Assembly (NCBI RefSeq): GCF_013372165.1
Contig: NZ_CP053828.1
Span: 620,001-684,000 of the forward strand
Length of the DNA stretch: 64,000 nucleotides
Origin: Campylobacter hyointestinalis subsp. lawsonii
GTDB taxonomy: Bacteria; Campylobacterota; Campylobacteria; Campylobacterales; Campylobacteraceae
Reading direction: 5' to 3'
In this document: positions 28,023 through 36,292 of the stretch, in pieces
Numbering within the stretch: the stretch's first letter is position 1
Layout of the letters: every line of letters starts with the position of its first letter
The notes under the pieces: generated by a model
Seen by the model: the letters and a program-made list of their open reading frames with translations, nothing else
Database searches by the model: none
Told to the model about the DNA's origin: nothing
Program-made: the position numbers and the translations under genes

Positions 28023-28262
28023 ATGATTGAAATAGTGGATAACCAAGAAATCAAAATGCAAGGAGATTTTATATCGCCGGAGCAGTTTGAAGAGATGTTT
28101 GGTATAAGCAAATCAAAGCAAAATAGACTTAGGTTTAGAAGAAACTATACTGAAAAATATAGTTCTAAAATTCCACCGTTGCCATATATTAGAATAGGCA
28201 AAAAAATCTTATATAGTATAGCTAGTGTAAATGAGTGGCTTAAAAAACAAGAGATTAAATAA
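28023..28262 (+). CDS. AlpA-like excisionase/regulator (helix-turn-helix)
   Basis: Small DNA-binding protein of about 79 residues. The core reads SPEQFEEMFGISKSKQNRLR and later PYIRIGKKILYSIASVNEWL, the winged helix-turn-helix pattern of AlpA/MerR-type excisionases. The ATG at 28023 is chosen because AAAGG precedes it; an in-frame ATG at 27990 would add 11 residues. A paralogue lies at 53297-53518. It probably activates or excises the element and is first in a rightward operon with the RepA-like ATPase. Confidence 0.75.
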   Translation: MIEIVDNQEIKMQGDFISPEQFEEMFGISKSKQNRLRFRRNYTEKYSSKIPPLPYIRIGKKILYSIASVNEWLKKQEIK

Positions 28263-28293
28263 TGGAGAAGTTAGAATTTAAGGGGGCTACAAT

Positions 28294-29322
28294 ATGAAGT
28301 CAGCAGCCCACCTACAGAACGACGATATTTTATCAAAATATATCTTAAATATCAAGGGTTTAAAACTTTTGGATACAAAAAATGCAAAATTTGAGTGGCT
28401 AATACCAAATTTTATATCAAAGCAAAGCCTAAATATGATCTATGCTGGTGCTGGTAGTGGAAAAACAATGTTCGCACTACATCTTTGTAATTACCTGATA
28501 AAAAATAATGCCAAAATCGATGAAATTTTATATTTTGATGCCGATAATGGCGTCGATATGTTACAAAATAGGCAAGCCGATAAGATTGTTGATGATAGTA
28601 ATGGCAAGTTAAAATACATTCTATCAAATAGCCTAAGTAGGTTTGGTCTTTTTAAAAATATAAATAAAAAAGCTAAATTTGGCGATTTAAAAAATAAACT
28701 TGTCATTATTGATAGTGTTAGAAATTTCATCAATGGCAGTCTAAGTAAAGATGAAAATATTACCAAATTTATGGCGGATCTGCAAAGCATTAGGGATAAA
28801 GGGGCTACTATTATTTTCTTACACCATCAACCGAAGCAAGGTATGGATAAAAATGATGAAAACTACAAAGGTGCAACTGCTTTTATGGATAGTGTGGATG
28901 AAGCGTATTATCTGCAAAATGAAACCGACAATGCAATAGTTGCCGACAATACAATGATTTTAAGCTTAAAGCCAAAGAAGCGTCGAAGCCATACAAAAGA
29001 AGCAGTAGTTCAAATAGATACTAAAAATTTGAGCCTAGAATTTATCAAAGATGATTTTTTTGGATTAAATGAAAAGGAAAAAATTTCATTACAACTAGCA
29101 AAAGAGATTGTAGATCAAAAAAGCGAAATTTCTCAAAGCGATCTTGCTAATGCTATACAAAAGTTAGCAAACAAAAACTATCTTGAGATAGTCGGTCGCA
29201 ATACACTATGGAAGTTGTTTGATAAATTTGATGGCAAGCTTTTTAAGATCAAACGTCTAAAAGGATATGGCAATTGCAATAAAAAGATATTTTGTAATAT
29301 TGAAAATGTGGAAGAAAAATGA
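28294..29322 (+). CDS. RepA-like / AAA_25 RecA-fold ATPase (putative replicative helicase)
   Basis: 342 residues. Walker A AGAGSGKTMF is at about residues 50-58. A Walker B-like strand DLKNKLVIIDSVRNF and a following IIFLHHQPKQG fit the RepA (RSF1010-type) and DnaB-like hexameric helicases found on mobilisable elements. The C-terminal 100 residues could be a winged helix. The ribosome site is AGGGGG. It follows the AlpA-like gene, suggesting element replication after induction. Confidence 0.78.
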   Translation: MKSAAHLQNDDILSKYILNIKGLKLLDTKNAKFEWLIPNFISKQSLNMIYAGAGSGKTMFALHLCNYLIKNNAKIDEILYFDADNGVDMLQNRQADKIVDDSNGKLKYILSNSLSRFGLFKNINKKAKFGDLKNKLVIIDSVRNFINGSLSKDENITKFMADLQSIRDKGATIIFLHHQPKQGMDKNDENYKGATAFMDSVDEAYYLQNETDNAIVADNTMILSLKPKKRRSHTKEAVVQIDTKNLSLEFIKDDFFGLNEKEKISLQLAKEIVDQKSEISQSDLANAIQKLANKNYLEIVGRNTLWKLFDKFDGKLFKIKRLKGYGNCNKKIFCNIENVEEK

Positions 29323-29444
29323 GGAAATTATGGAACAAAATAAAGAACAAAAGATAGTGTAAGCGCAAGAGAGAAAGTAAAATAAGAAGAGCTAAAAAAC
29401 AAAGTTAGAGCAATGAAAATTGATTAAAATTTAGGATGTATCCA

Positions 29445-29699
29445 ATGGGAACTATAGATGAGTTAAAAAGTGAGCTTAGATTGTTTAAAATAGTAATTAC
29501 GGCGATTTTTAGTATATGCTTATTTTATCTGACGTTTCATTCAGAACAAGGCATTTTTGATAAAGTTTGCTTTTTATCATTTTTTGGATATCTCCAGTAT
29601 CATTTTATAATGGGGTATTTTGAAACAAAAAGAGCAATCAAATTTTACCAAGAATTGATAGATAAATATAAGAAAGAGAGAAATATCATCTATGAATAA
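29445..29699 (+). CDS. Small membrane protein, unknown function
   Basis: About 84 residues starting MGTIDELKSELRLFK. Two hydrophobic stretches (VITAIFSICLFYLTF and VCFLSFFGYLQYHFIMGYF) are followed by a charged helical tail. The ATG at 29445 is preferred, since AGGA lies 8 bases upstream; the ATG three codons earlier overlaps that site. It resembles small holin- or phage-associated membrane proteins in layout only. Confidence 0.5.
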   Translation: MGTIDELKSELRLFKIVITAIFSICLFYLTFHSEQGIFDKVCFLSFFGYLQYHFIMGYFETKRAIKFYQELIDKYKKERNIIYE

Positions 29700-29840
29700 T
29701 ATAGAAGTTACAAATACTTTTAACCGAAATTTTGCCACTTTACTTTAATAGTCAGGAGTTGGAAATTTATAAATTTAAGCTACAACACATTAAAAGTATT
29801 TTACTATGCAATTTAAATTTTTAAACTGCGAGGTATAAAT

Positions 29841-29936
29841 ATGGGTGAAATTTCTTTCTATTTTGAGAAAGGTAATTTTGTGTTAAAAGCCACTAATATT
29901 GTCTGCAGCAGAGAATTGAATGTTGCGACAATATAA
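29841..29936 (+). pseudogene. Truncated 31-residue 5' fragment of a phage tail-type gene
   Basis: An ATG behind GAGGTATAAAT begins MGEISFYFEKGNFVLKATNI and stops at 29936 inside the first 60-base repeat. A gp10-like 3' fragment reads out of the second repeat copy at 30145. The simplest reading is that the two pieces were one gene, split by the intervening duplication and insertion. The 140 bases upstream hold nothing recognisable. Confidence 0.45.
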
Positions 29937-29960
29937 GAGATATTGAACTTAGAGATATTC
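29901..29960 (+). repeat. 60-base direct repeat, copy 1
   Basis: Begins GTCTGCAGCAGAGAATTGAA; 57 of 60 bases match the copy at 30145-30204, 244 bases away. The two copies bracket the 61-residue membrane-protein gene. Confidence 0.85.
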
Positions 29961-29977
29961 AGTTTAAAGGAGAAAAA

Positions 29978-30163
29978 ATGAATAATATAGACATAATAGG
30001 TTTTGCAATGATAGAAGAAAGCAATAAAACCATAGAGCAAATAGCAAGAGAAGGTTTGCATTCTTTAGAAGTGGCAATTGAAAATTTTGCTCCCTTTTGC
30101 TTTTGGTCACTTGTGATAATAGGAATAGTTACAGCTCTCATATGGTCTGCAACAAAGAATTGA
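29978..30163 (+). CDS. 61-residue single-helix membrane protein between direct repeats
   Basis: A strong AAAGGAG site precedes the ATG. The protein has an amphipathic N-terminal half (MIEESNKTIEQIAREGLHSL) and one transmembrane helix (FCFWSLVIIGIVTALIW), ending SATKN inside the second direct repeat. Unknown function; the layout suits a small inner-membrane toxin, exclusion or holin-like factor. The stop lies within the repeat, so it was shaped by the duplication. Confidence 0.5.
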   Translation: MNNIDIIGFAMIEESNKTIEQIAREGLHSLEVAIENFAPFCFWSLVIIGIVTALIWSATKN

Positions 30164-30204
30164 ATGTTGCGACAATATAAGAGATATTGAACTTAGAGAT
30201 ATCC
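30145..30204 (+). repeat. 60-base direct repeat, copy 2
   Basis: Begins GTCTGCAACAAAGAATTGAA; three mismatches to copy 1 at 29901-29960. In one frame this copy reads straight into the gp10-like fragment (CDNIRDIELRDIQVISVNDK). Confidence 0.85.
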
Positions 30205-30230
30205 AAGTAATCAGCGTAAATGATAAAAGC

Positions 30231-30515
30231 GTGACTATAGGCAATACAAAACTAGCGCCATATGCTAAATTTGTCTATTTTGGCACAAAACCGCATATGA
30301 TCAAGGTTAAAAAAGCAAGAGTCTTAGCAAATAAAAAATCTGGCATAATTTTTGGTAAAAAGGTAAATCACCCAGGCACTAAAGCAAATCCATATCTAAA
30401 AAACGCTCTAGATAGCTATATAAAAGGCAGTGGATTTACAAGGGCAAAATCCGCCCTTGCTAATGAAGTAAGAAATAGAATTGTAAATGATATTAAAAAG
30501 GCAGTTAAATTATAA
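30231..30515 (+). pseudogene. HK97 gp10-like phage tail-completion protein, 5'-truncated
   Basis: 94 residues from a GTG: TIGNTKLAPYAKFVYFGTKP, then KKVNHPGTKANPYLKNALDS. This is the C-terminal two thirds of the HK97-gp10/minor tail family. The frame continues upstream without a stop through the second direct repeat (IELRDIQVISVNDKSV) to about 30133, where a TAG closes it, so the natural N-terminus has been cut away. It lies alone among non-phage genes and is a prophage relic; expression is doubtful. Confidence 0.65.
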
Positions 30516-30570
30516 TTTTTTTGATTTATTTGCAAAAAATACAGCAACATATTTAGATGCATTTTAGGCA

Positions 30571-30819
30571 TTATATTATCTTAAATTTCCCATAACAATA
30601 AATCCCATAAATCCAAACGATAAGTAACGCAATTAAAACAATACCATCATACAAATCTAACACAGATTTTTTTATGCTTAATCCCTTTGATAGCTCTAAA
30701 CTAATTGCTATTAAGAACACCCACGTAATACAAATAAAGAAAAACCAAGCAAAAAAACCATCAAAACCCATTTTTTTCATACTTTCAATCATTATAAAAA
30801 ATACTGCTTCATAGTTCAT
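30571..30819 (-). CDS. Small two-helix membrane protein, unknown function
   Basis: 82 residues with predicted helices FFAWFFFICITWVFLIAISL and YDGIVLIALLIVWIYGIYCY. It is 3 bases downstream of the YopX-family gene on the same strand, so it is probably co-transcribed. I cannot assign a family. Confidence 0.5.
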   Translation of the reverse strand: MNYEAVFFIMIESMKKMGFDGFFAWFFFICITWVFLIAISLELSKGLSIKKSVLDLYDGIVLIALLIVWIYGIYCYGKFKII

Positions 30820-30822
30820 TTT

Positions 30823-31218
30823 TTATCCTTTTAAAAACTCTTTGTTATTATAGATATCGCCTATTACTTCAAGTTCGCTAAGTGCAACAAGAAGTGCGTA
30901 ATCGCCACCTTTTAAATGGCAGATAAAGGAGGCGTCTTTATCAAAATACTCTACCCAGCCAGTAGTCTCCGAGCTGTCTTTTATAAATTTAGCTTTTATG
31001 ATATCGCCCTCATAAATCTCTACGCCGTTTTTGTCTTTTAAGCCCGTATATTGCATAAGTTCAAAATCATCATCAAGCTCATAAGTAATCCAGCCGTCAT
31101 TTTCAGAAAAAACTTCGCCATTAACATACGGCACTTTACCAAAATCTAACTTCATATAATCCACGTTAAACATTTGTTTATCTGCTTTACTTAATGCTCT
31201 AAAACGAATCTCTCTCAT
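30823..31218 (-). CDS. YopX-family phage protein
   Basis: 131 residues beginning MREIRFRALSKADKQMFNVD, with the family hallmarks FELMQYTGLKDKNGVEIYEG and EGDIIKAKF. YopX proteins are widespread in phages and mobile elements and their biochemical function is unknown. It follows the cytosine methyltransferase gene by 4 bases on the same strand. Confidence 0.85.
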   Translation of the reverse strand: MREIRFRALSKADKQMFNVDYMKLDFGKVPYVNGEVFSENDGWITYELDDDFELMQYTGLKDKNGVEIYEGDIIKAKFIKDSSETTGWVEYFDKDASFICHLKGGDYALLVALSELEVIGDIYNNKEFLKG

Positions 31219-31222
31219 TTTT

Positions 31223-32047
31223 TTACCTTTCTATCCTTTTGATAAATCTTGCAAATCTAGCCACTATTTCAGGCACCACACTATTACCAAGCATTCCTAT
31301 TCGCTCCACGTTCTCGCAAAACCCATCATCTTTTCGTATATCTCGCAAATCGTTTTCATATCCGTTTGCTTTTCGCCAAAGGCGTCTATTATGTATGGAT
31401 ATAATCTCTCTTGATGGTTCTTGAATGTTAGCATTTGACACTTCACTGAAAAGCATTTCATCGCAAAAGTGTCTGACTTTACCGGAGTAGGCAATAACAT
31501 ACGCCCTTTTTCGCTCGTGCATATATCCGTAGGCACTAGCTCGAAGTAAAAAAGCTCGGTATTCATATCCACATAACCTAAGCTCTTGCGTAAAAACCTT
31601 AAAGTAGGCTTTGTTTGTGATGAGCTCTGAGGCGTTTTCAAAGAGAATAAATCTTGCATCTGTTATCCTTGCTAATCTTAAAATTTCAGAAAATAACCCG
31701 CTACGACTACCGCTTAAACCTGCTCTTTTACCAGTACGGCTTAAATCTTGACATGGAAAACCGCCAGTGATAATGTCAATCTTGCCAAGTGGGGCTAAAT
31801 CATCTTTTGTGATTTTAGTTACGTCGTTAAAGATAGGGGCGTCCGCCCAGTGTTTTTTTAAAACTTTATGACAATTTATGTCAATCTCACAAAATGCCGT
31901 CGTTTTAAAAAAGCCGTCATTTACGCTTTCTTGCTTAGTAGGTAGCTTTAAGAAGTCATAATCTTTAAAATTTGCACTCTCAAAGCCAAGTGAAAATCCA
32001 CCAATACCGCTAAATAAATCTAAAATTTGCATTTTATATTTATCCAT
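31223..32047 (-). CDS. C5-cytosine DNA methyltransferase (orphan, phage-type)
   Basis: 274 residues. Motif I is LDLFSGIGGFSLGF, motif IV GGFPCQDLSRTGKR with the catalytic Cys, and motif VI FENASEL. Motif VIII is HERKRAYVIAYS and motif X GNSVVPEIVARFARFI. All conserved blocks are present despite the short length, with a reduced target-recognition region. There is no restriction enzyme gene beside it, so it is probably an orphan protective or anti-restriction methylase. The true start may be the ATG at 32032, which directly precedes motif I. Confidence 0.9.
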   Translation of the reverse strand: MDKYKMQILDLFSGIGGFSLGFESANFKDYDFLKLPTKQESVNDGFFKTTAFCEIDINCHKVLKKHWADAPIFNDVTKITKDDLAPLGKIDIITGGFPCQDLSRTGKRAGLSGSRSGLFSEILRLARITDARFILFENASELITNKAYFKVFTQELRLCGYEYRAFLLRASAYGYMHERKRAYVIAYSGKVRHFCDEMLFSEVSNANIQEPSREIISIHNRRLWRKANGYENDLRDIRKDDGFCENVERIGMLGNSVVPEIVARFARFIKRIER

Positions 32048-32099
32048 CTCTTTGCTTATTTAATTTATTTCTGATGAAATTTACTACATTGTAGCGTTC

Positions 32100-33428
32100 T
32101 CACTCGTAGATTACAGTTTTATTATTCGCTAATATTGCACTATTTACATACTCTATTATCTCGCTTGGTGCTTCACTGTTTGAAAAGCCCTTAATCTGTG
32201 CCAAGCAAAATTTGTTTTTTGATCGCCTAATCTCAATCGTGTATCTCTCATTGTCTCTTCTTAGAGAACAAATAAAACATCTGTTAGCATTTACATTTTC
32301 TATATATGAAGCTACACAATTGTGATTAATCACTCCTTCTTCAACCATCTCTTGCTTGGTTGTTAGCATTTTTATATCGCTTGGAAGTTTTAGACGTAAA
32401 AAAGGATTGTCTTTGTTTAATCTTACTTCAGGCGCACGTTCTAGCTCTATATTTAACATTAATCTATCGTGTTCGGCTTTTATTCTTTTAAATGATTTGA
32501 TTTTTAAATTTACATTTTCTCCTTGCTCTAAAGCCATATTGACATAATCGTAAATTATTTGGTTCTTGCTTTTTTCATCTGATTGTATTTTAAAGCATAG
32601 ATAGCTTTTTAAAATTTTGCCTACTAAAAGTGAAGCTTGATGATTGGTTGATATTTTAGGACTAGTTCGCAGAATAAAATTTATGATCTCTTGATAGTCT
32701 GATTGCGGAATATGTTTCTTTGTTTTTAGTACCAAATATGAAGCAGATAAAGTGCTTTTATTGGTAGCATTTAGAAAATTCTCTTTTGGATATTTTTTAA
32801 CAAAAAGCTCTTTTTTATTTATAAAATTTTCAAGTGAGCTAAATTTAAAAGGAGATTTTATATACAATGGGTCTCTTTCAAAGTCTAGTTTTATATCTTT
32901 TAATGGTAGATGTAATTTTGATAAATAAGAAAAGTAAATATTAAAAAATTCACGCATTGTCGCAGATTTATAGCATATCGTTGAGATGTTATTTAAGGTT
33001 GCTTCATAGAAGCAAAATTTACCTTTATACTCACCGCCTATAAAGATAGTATAATTGTCTTTTATGTAAATTTTTGATTTATAAATAGATGATCTAAGGA
33101 AAATAAATTTACTCTCTTTGTTTTGAAAAGTAACGCTAGATGATGATATTATCATTTCGTTTTTACTCGAAATATCTATGCTTAATGCTTCGCATTCAAT
33201 AGGCTTGATTTCTTTTATAAACTTGCTTAGTTTGCTAAAATTTGTATCAAAAAATTCCAAAGCTTCACTGTCTATATTCAAAAAATGAACAAGACTATCG
33301 GTATAGTATAGAGCGTAAAATTTCTTTGATAATTCATCAAGGGCTGATCTAAATTTAGATAATCCTAAAATATCAATATTTCTATCAAATTCGGCTTTAA
33401 GTTCTAAGTGTTGATTAAAAAATGGCAT
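32100..33428 (-). CDS. PcfJ-like protein
   Basis: 442 residues. The C-terminal part has NHCVASYIENVNANRCFICS, RRDNERYTIEIRRSKNKFCL and AQIKGFSNSEAPSEIIEYV, the pattern of the PcfJ family first named from an enterococcal conjugative plasmid; its function is unknown. The N-terminal 250 residues are less conserved. The start overlaps a small lipoprotein frame by 14 bases, so the two are translationally linked. Confidence 0.75.
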   Translation of the reverse strand: MPFFNQHLELKAEFDRNIDILGLSKFRSALDELSKKFYALYYTDSLVHFLNIDSEALEFFDTNFSKLSKFIKEIKPIECEALSIDISSKNEMIISSSSVTFQNKESKFIFLRSSIYKSKIYIKDNYTIFIGGEYKGKFCFYEATLNNISTICYKSATMREFFNIYFSYLSKLHLPLKDIKLDFERDPLYIKSPFKFSSLENFINKKELFVKKYPKENFLNATNKSTLSASYLVLKTKKHIPQSDYQEIINFILRTSPKISTNHQASLLVGKILKSYLCFKIQSDEKSKNQIIYDYVNMALEQGENVNLKIKSFKRIKAEHDRLMLNIELERAPEVRLNKDNPFLRLKLPSDIKMLTTKQEMVEEGVINHNCVASYIENVNANRCFICSLRRDNERYTIEIRRSKNKFCLAQIKGFSNSEAPSEIIEYVNSAILANNKTVIYE

Positions 33429-33543
33429 TTAACTCACGCCCTTCAAAACATATTTTATAAATCTTATGTGCTTGAGTGTATTGTGCCTCGTTGCCACATC
33501 CAGCTAAAATCAATCCAATTATTATTGTTGATAAAACTTTCAA
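33415..33543 (-). CDS. Small putative lipoprotein (42 residues, TTG start)
   Basis: GGAG lies 7 bases before a TTG start. The product is a signal peptide and lipobox (MKVLSTIIIGLILAGCGNEA) followed by a short tail YTQAHKIYKICFEGRELN. Cys16 in LAGC is a well-placed lipidation site. It overlaps the PcfJ-like gene. Small lipoproteins near relaxase genes often act in entry exclusion (TrbK-like), but that is analogy only. Confidence 0.55.
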   Translation of the reverse strand: MKVLSTIIIGLILAGCGNEAQYTQAHKIYKICFEGRELNAIF

Positions 33544-33569
33544 TTTATACTCCTAGTCCAAGCAACTGT

Positions 33570-33797
33570 TTAGTCCAAAAATTCAATTGCGATTTTATGC
33601 TCGGCAACTAAATTTAAAAAATCAAGCTTGAACTGCTCATTTGTTTTTACGGCATCAGTTATTTTTATACCGATGTCTTTAAACTTTTGTTCGTTCTCTT
33701 CTTTGATCTCATTTAAAATCTGCTTTCGTTGCTCTGAAAGCCTTTTTAGTTGCTCCTCATTTTTGAGTAGCTTTTCCGCTGCGGTTAGTTTAGCCAT
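33570..33797 (-). CDS. Small charged helical protein beside the candidate oriT
   Basis: About 75 residues, almost all helical: MAKLTAAEKLLKNEEQLKRL, then KQILNEIKEENEQKFKDIGI. An AAAGGAG site sets the ATG at 33797; an upstream in-frame start at 33839 is weaker. It is divergent from the MobC-like/relaxase operon across the candidate oriT, the position of relaxosome accessory genes such as IncP traK. No DNA-binding motif is certain. Confidence 0.55.
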   Translation of the reverse strand: MAKLTAAEKLLKNEEQLKRLSEQRKQILNEIKEENEQKFKDIGIKITDAVKTNEQFKLDFLNLVAEHKIAIEFLD

Positions 33798-33979
33798 ATT
33801 GGTTCTCCTTTGTGATATTTTTTGATATTTATCAAGCATTAAAATATACTATATAAGAAATAATATCTATTTTTTCTTTATTTGTTGTATATATTTACTG
33901 CTTGATATTTTTTGATATTTTAGCATAATTTTGATATTTTTTCAACAAAAGTTGTGATATAATTCACTGTAAAAAGTTA

Positions 33980-34035
33980 GATTGCAGGATAGCCTTTTTC
34001 TCCTATTTTGTTATACAAAATATTCGAAAAAGGCA
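33980..34035. other. Candidate origin of transfer (oriT)
   Basis: Between the divergent accessory gene and the MobC-like/relaxase operon the minus strand reads GGCTATCCTGCAATC, matching the IncP/VirD2-type nic consensus (ATCCTG then pyrimidine), with the predicted nick between 33985 and 33984. Immediately beside it is a long inverted repeat, GCCTTTTTC...GAAAAAGGC enclosing TATTTTG-TTATA-CAAAATA (33992-34034). Position, nic core and hairpin agree with an oriT served by the adjacent relaxase. Confidence 0.6.
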
Positions 34036-34113
34036 AATACTCTGCGAGGCTCTTGTGGGCTTTGCAGTAGCAAAGTTTTTATGGAAAATTAAAAAATGAA
34101 AGGGTGCTTTAAT

Positions 34114-34677
34114 ATGGCAAAAGAGTTAAAGGCTTTCAGAATTGATGGCGAAAATTTAGAGTATTTGCAAAGTCTAAAAGAAAAAATGCAAGTAAAATCA
34201 CTCAATGAAACAGTCAATTTACTTTTGTTTTTTCTACAGCGAGATAAAAATTTTGCTGATACCATTAAAGAAAATTATCCTCTTTTGCAGATTAAAAATA
34301 CAAATCTATATAAAGAAAACACCAAAGAAGTTAAAAACTTTTTTACCGATGATGAGTTTGAAATTTTAAAAAAACTCGGTAAAGAAAATGGATTTTCAAG
34401 CGTAAATAAATTTTCAAAATTTTTGGTATTAAGTCATATGTATGATGAGAAAATTTTAAGCAACGATACCATAAATGAGTTTGCAAGAGTAAATTATTCA
34501 ATCAAGCGAGTTGGCATAAATTTAAACATTTTTCTTAGAGCTATACAACAAGACGGAGCGACTTATTTTGACAAAGGTGCAGTTGATGAGCTGGTAAATC
34601 AAATAAAACAGCAGGTGCTCGAGGCTGAAAAATTTATAAAAGAACAAAAGAAGTTTTTACGAGTTAAGCTAAGATGA
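34114..34677 (+). CDS. MobC-like relaxosome accessory protein
   Basis: About 187 residues. The N-terminus (AKELKAFRIDGENLEYLQSL, then VKSLNETVNLLLFFLQ) looks like a ribbon-helix-helix. The C-terminal segment NYSIKRVGINLNIFLRAIQQ matches the MobC/relaxosome pattern (I-R-GNNLNQI-R). It is predicted to bind oriT and help the relaxase. Its stop overlaps the relaxase start (ATGA). Start choice is between 34096 and 34114; AAAGGG favours 34114. Confidence 0.75.
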   Translation: MAKELKAFRIDGENLEYLQSLKEKMQVKSLNETVNLLLFFLQRDKNFADTIKENYPLLQIKNTNLYKENTKEVKNFFTDDEFEILKKLGKENGFSSVNKFSKFLVLSHMYDEKILSNDTINEFARVNYSIKRVGINLNIFLRAIQQDGATYFDKGAVDELVNQIKQQVLEAEKFIKEQKKFLRVKLR

Positions 34678-36011
34678 GCCGTAAATTAAAGTCATATTTA
34701 GACGATGATAATTTTCTAAAAGCCAAGAAAGTTTGGAGTGAGTTCGAGCGAAAACAAGGTAAATATTTTAACTCACCACAAAGTTTTAAAGATAAAATAT
34801 GGAACAATTATATTTCAAGCAAAGGCTTTATAACTCAAAAATTTAATAAAGCCCAAAGAGATTATACCACAAAACTGCTTACTAAAAAAAATGGATACAA
34901 TTCACAAGTTTTGATAAAAATCACTGGCTCGGACAAGAATTTTAATCAATTAAAAAATCATATAAAATATATCAGTCGCGATGAATTGTTGGATGTTTTT
35001 ATTAATGATCCAAGTAGTGGTGGAGATATTTTTTGTTCTAAAAATTTAGACGAGACTGCTGCTTTCTTTCAAGATGGAATATATAATATCCCAAGTAAAA
35101 AGGACATAGAAGAAGATCAAAATTTAAAAGAAAAAAACGAAGTTTTACATATGGTTTTTTCGATGAAGGGCGAAAACAATATACCAGTGGATGATATTAA
35201 AAATGCGGCGATGAAAACTATTAAAGAAAAATTTCCAAACAATCTTTTTATATTAGCAATCCATAATGATACGGACAATCCGCATTGTCATTTGGATTTG
35301 AAAACTGTTGATTGCAATGGTAATAGGATCAAGATTGCTCCAGTCGATCTCGATGATTTACGCAATGAGTTTGCGAAAAATCTAACCGAATTAGGCTATA
35401 AGGCAACTAATTTTTCACGCAAACAAAAGGAATTCGCAAGAGATAAATACCCTGATCCTTGGGATGGACACAAGCCGCACCATTACAAGATCACTGGATA
35501 TGGAAAGGCAAAATATAATTTCTCACTAGAGGAACACGTGGAAGAGTCTTACTATGTTAAATTTGAAACTAGAAAAGGTAAAGAAACCATCCTTTGGGGC
35601 AAGCATTTAGAAAAACTAATGGAACAATATAATGTTACAAATGGCGATTGGGCTCGTTTTACGGTAACCGATCAAGAAGCAGTCGTAAAGAAAATTTATG
35701 ATAAGAAAACCAAACAATGGTATGAAAAAACTGTGTATAAAAATGTATGGGATTGCTCAGTTGAGGGCAAGCGAGAAGTTGAATTAAAGCCACTAAGTGA
35801 GAGTGAAAAGAAAAAGAGCGAATATAAAATTTTAGGCGAAGAAAAATCACAAGCCTCTAATATAACTTTACAAAGTCAAACTATCAATAAAAGACAAAAC
35901 AAGAATGGTGTTAGCAAGGCTAGGGCCCTGCAAAACACACAAAAAACTGATAAAATTCAATCTAGCGATAGCAAAGAAACAGCTGTAAAAAAGCACGACT
36001 TTCAAAGATAG
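34674..36011 (+). CDS. Relaxase (MOBP/VirD2-like mobilisation nuclease)
   Basis: 445 residues. Motif III is HNDTDNPHCHLDL near residue 197, the three-His metal site of MOB relaxases, preceded by LKNHIKYISRDELL, which matches the N-terminal helix motif of MOBP/VirD2-type enzymes. The catalytic Tyr is probably near the N-terminus. The enzyme would nick oriT, stay covalently bound to the 5' end and be carried by the VirD4/VirB apparatus. The protein ends KKHDFQR, a tail resembling those of the primase and the 248-residue protein. Confidence 0.87.
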   Translation: MSRKLKSYLDDDNFLKAKKVWSEFERKQGKYFNSPQSFKDKIWNNYISSKGFITQKFNKAQRDYTTKLLTKKNGYNSQVLIKITGSDKNFNQLKNHIKYISRDELLDVFINDPSSGGDIFCSKNLDETAAFFQDGIYNIPSKKDIEEDQNLKEKNEVLHMVFSMKGENNIPVDDIKNAAMKTIKEKFPNNLFILAIHNDTDNPHCHLDLKTVDCNGNRIKIAPVDLDDLRNEFAKNLTELGYKATNFSRKQKEFARDKYPDPWDGHKPHHYKITGYGKAKYNFSLEEHVEESYYVKFETRKGKETILWGKHLEKLMEQYNVTNGDWARFTVTDQEAVVKKIYDKKTKQWYEKTVYKNVWDCSVEGKREVELKPLSESEKKKSEYKILGEEKSQASNITLQSQTINKRQNKNGVSKARALQNTQKTDKIQSSDSKETAVKKHDFQR

Positions 36012-36019
36012 TGCCTATT

Positions 36020-36292
36020 TTACGCCAAAAGCTTTTGTTTTAGATACCCTGACAGGCTCATAAACTGCTCTTTTGCTTCGTTTTCTAGTCGCTCTTTTTC
36101 GCTTGGCATTAGATATATTGCAACCGCTATTGGCTTTTCGCCTTCTTTTCTAGGTCGACCGGCATTGCTTTTTCTATCTTCTTTTTTGTCCGCTGCGCCT
36201 GAATTTATAAACTCACTTACATTGCTACTTGCGGTAACACTTGCGTTATTTACAAACGCGAATTCCTTTTTTTTATCCAAAATTCCCATCAT
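36020..36292 (-). CDS. Ribbon-helix-helix DNA-binding protein (ParG/CopG-like)
   Basis: 90 residues: a flexible N-terminus, a KSNAGRPRKEGEKPIA basic patch and a C-terminal RHH (VAIYLMPSEKERLENEAKEQ, then FMSLSGYLKQKLL). It could be the centromere-binding partner of ParA encoded four genes upstream or an RHH transcription factor for this operon. The start overlaps the HEPN gene stop by 4 bases. Confidence 0.65.
   Translation of the reverse strand: MMGILDKKKEFAFVNNASVTASSNVSEFINSGAADKKEDRKSNAGRPRKEGEKPIAVAIYLMPSEKERLENEAKEQFMSLSGYLKQKLLA

Noticed and set aside
31297-31659. 120-codon frame inside the cytosine methyltransferase gene
   Set aside because: Same-strand alternative frame over a gene with all methylase motifs; no independent start signal or domain.
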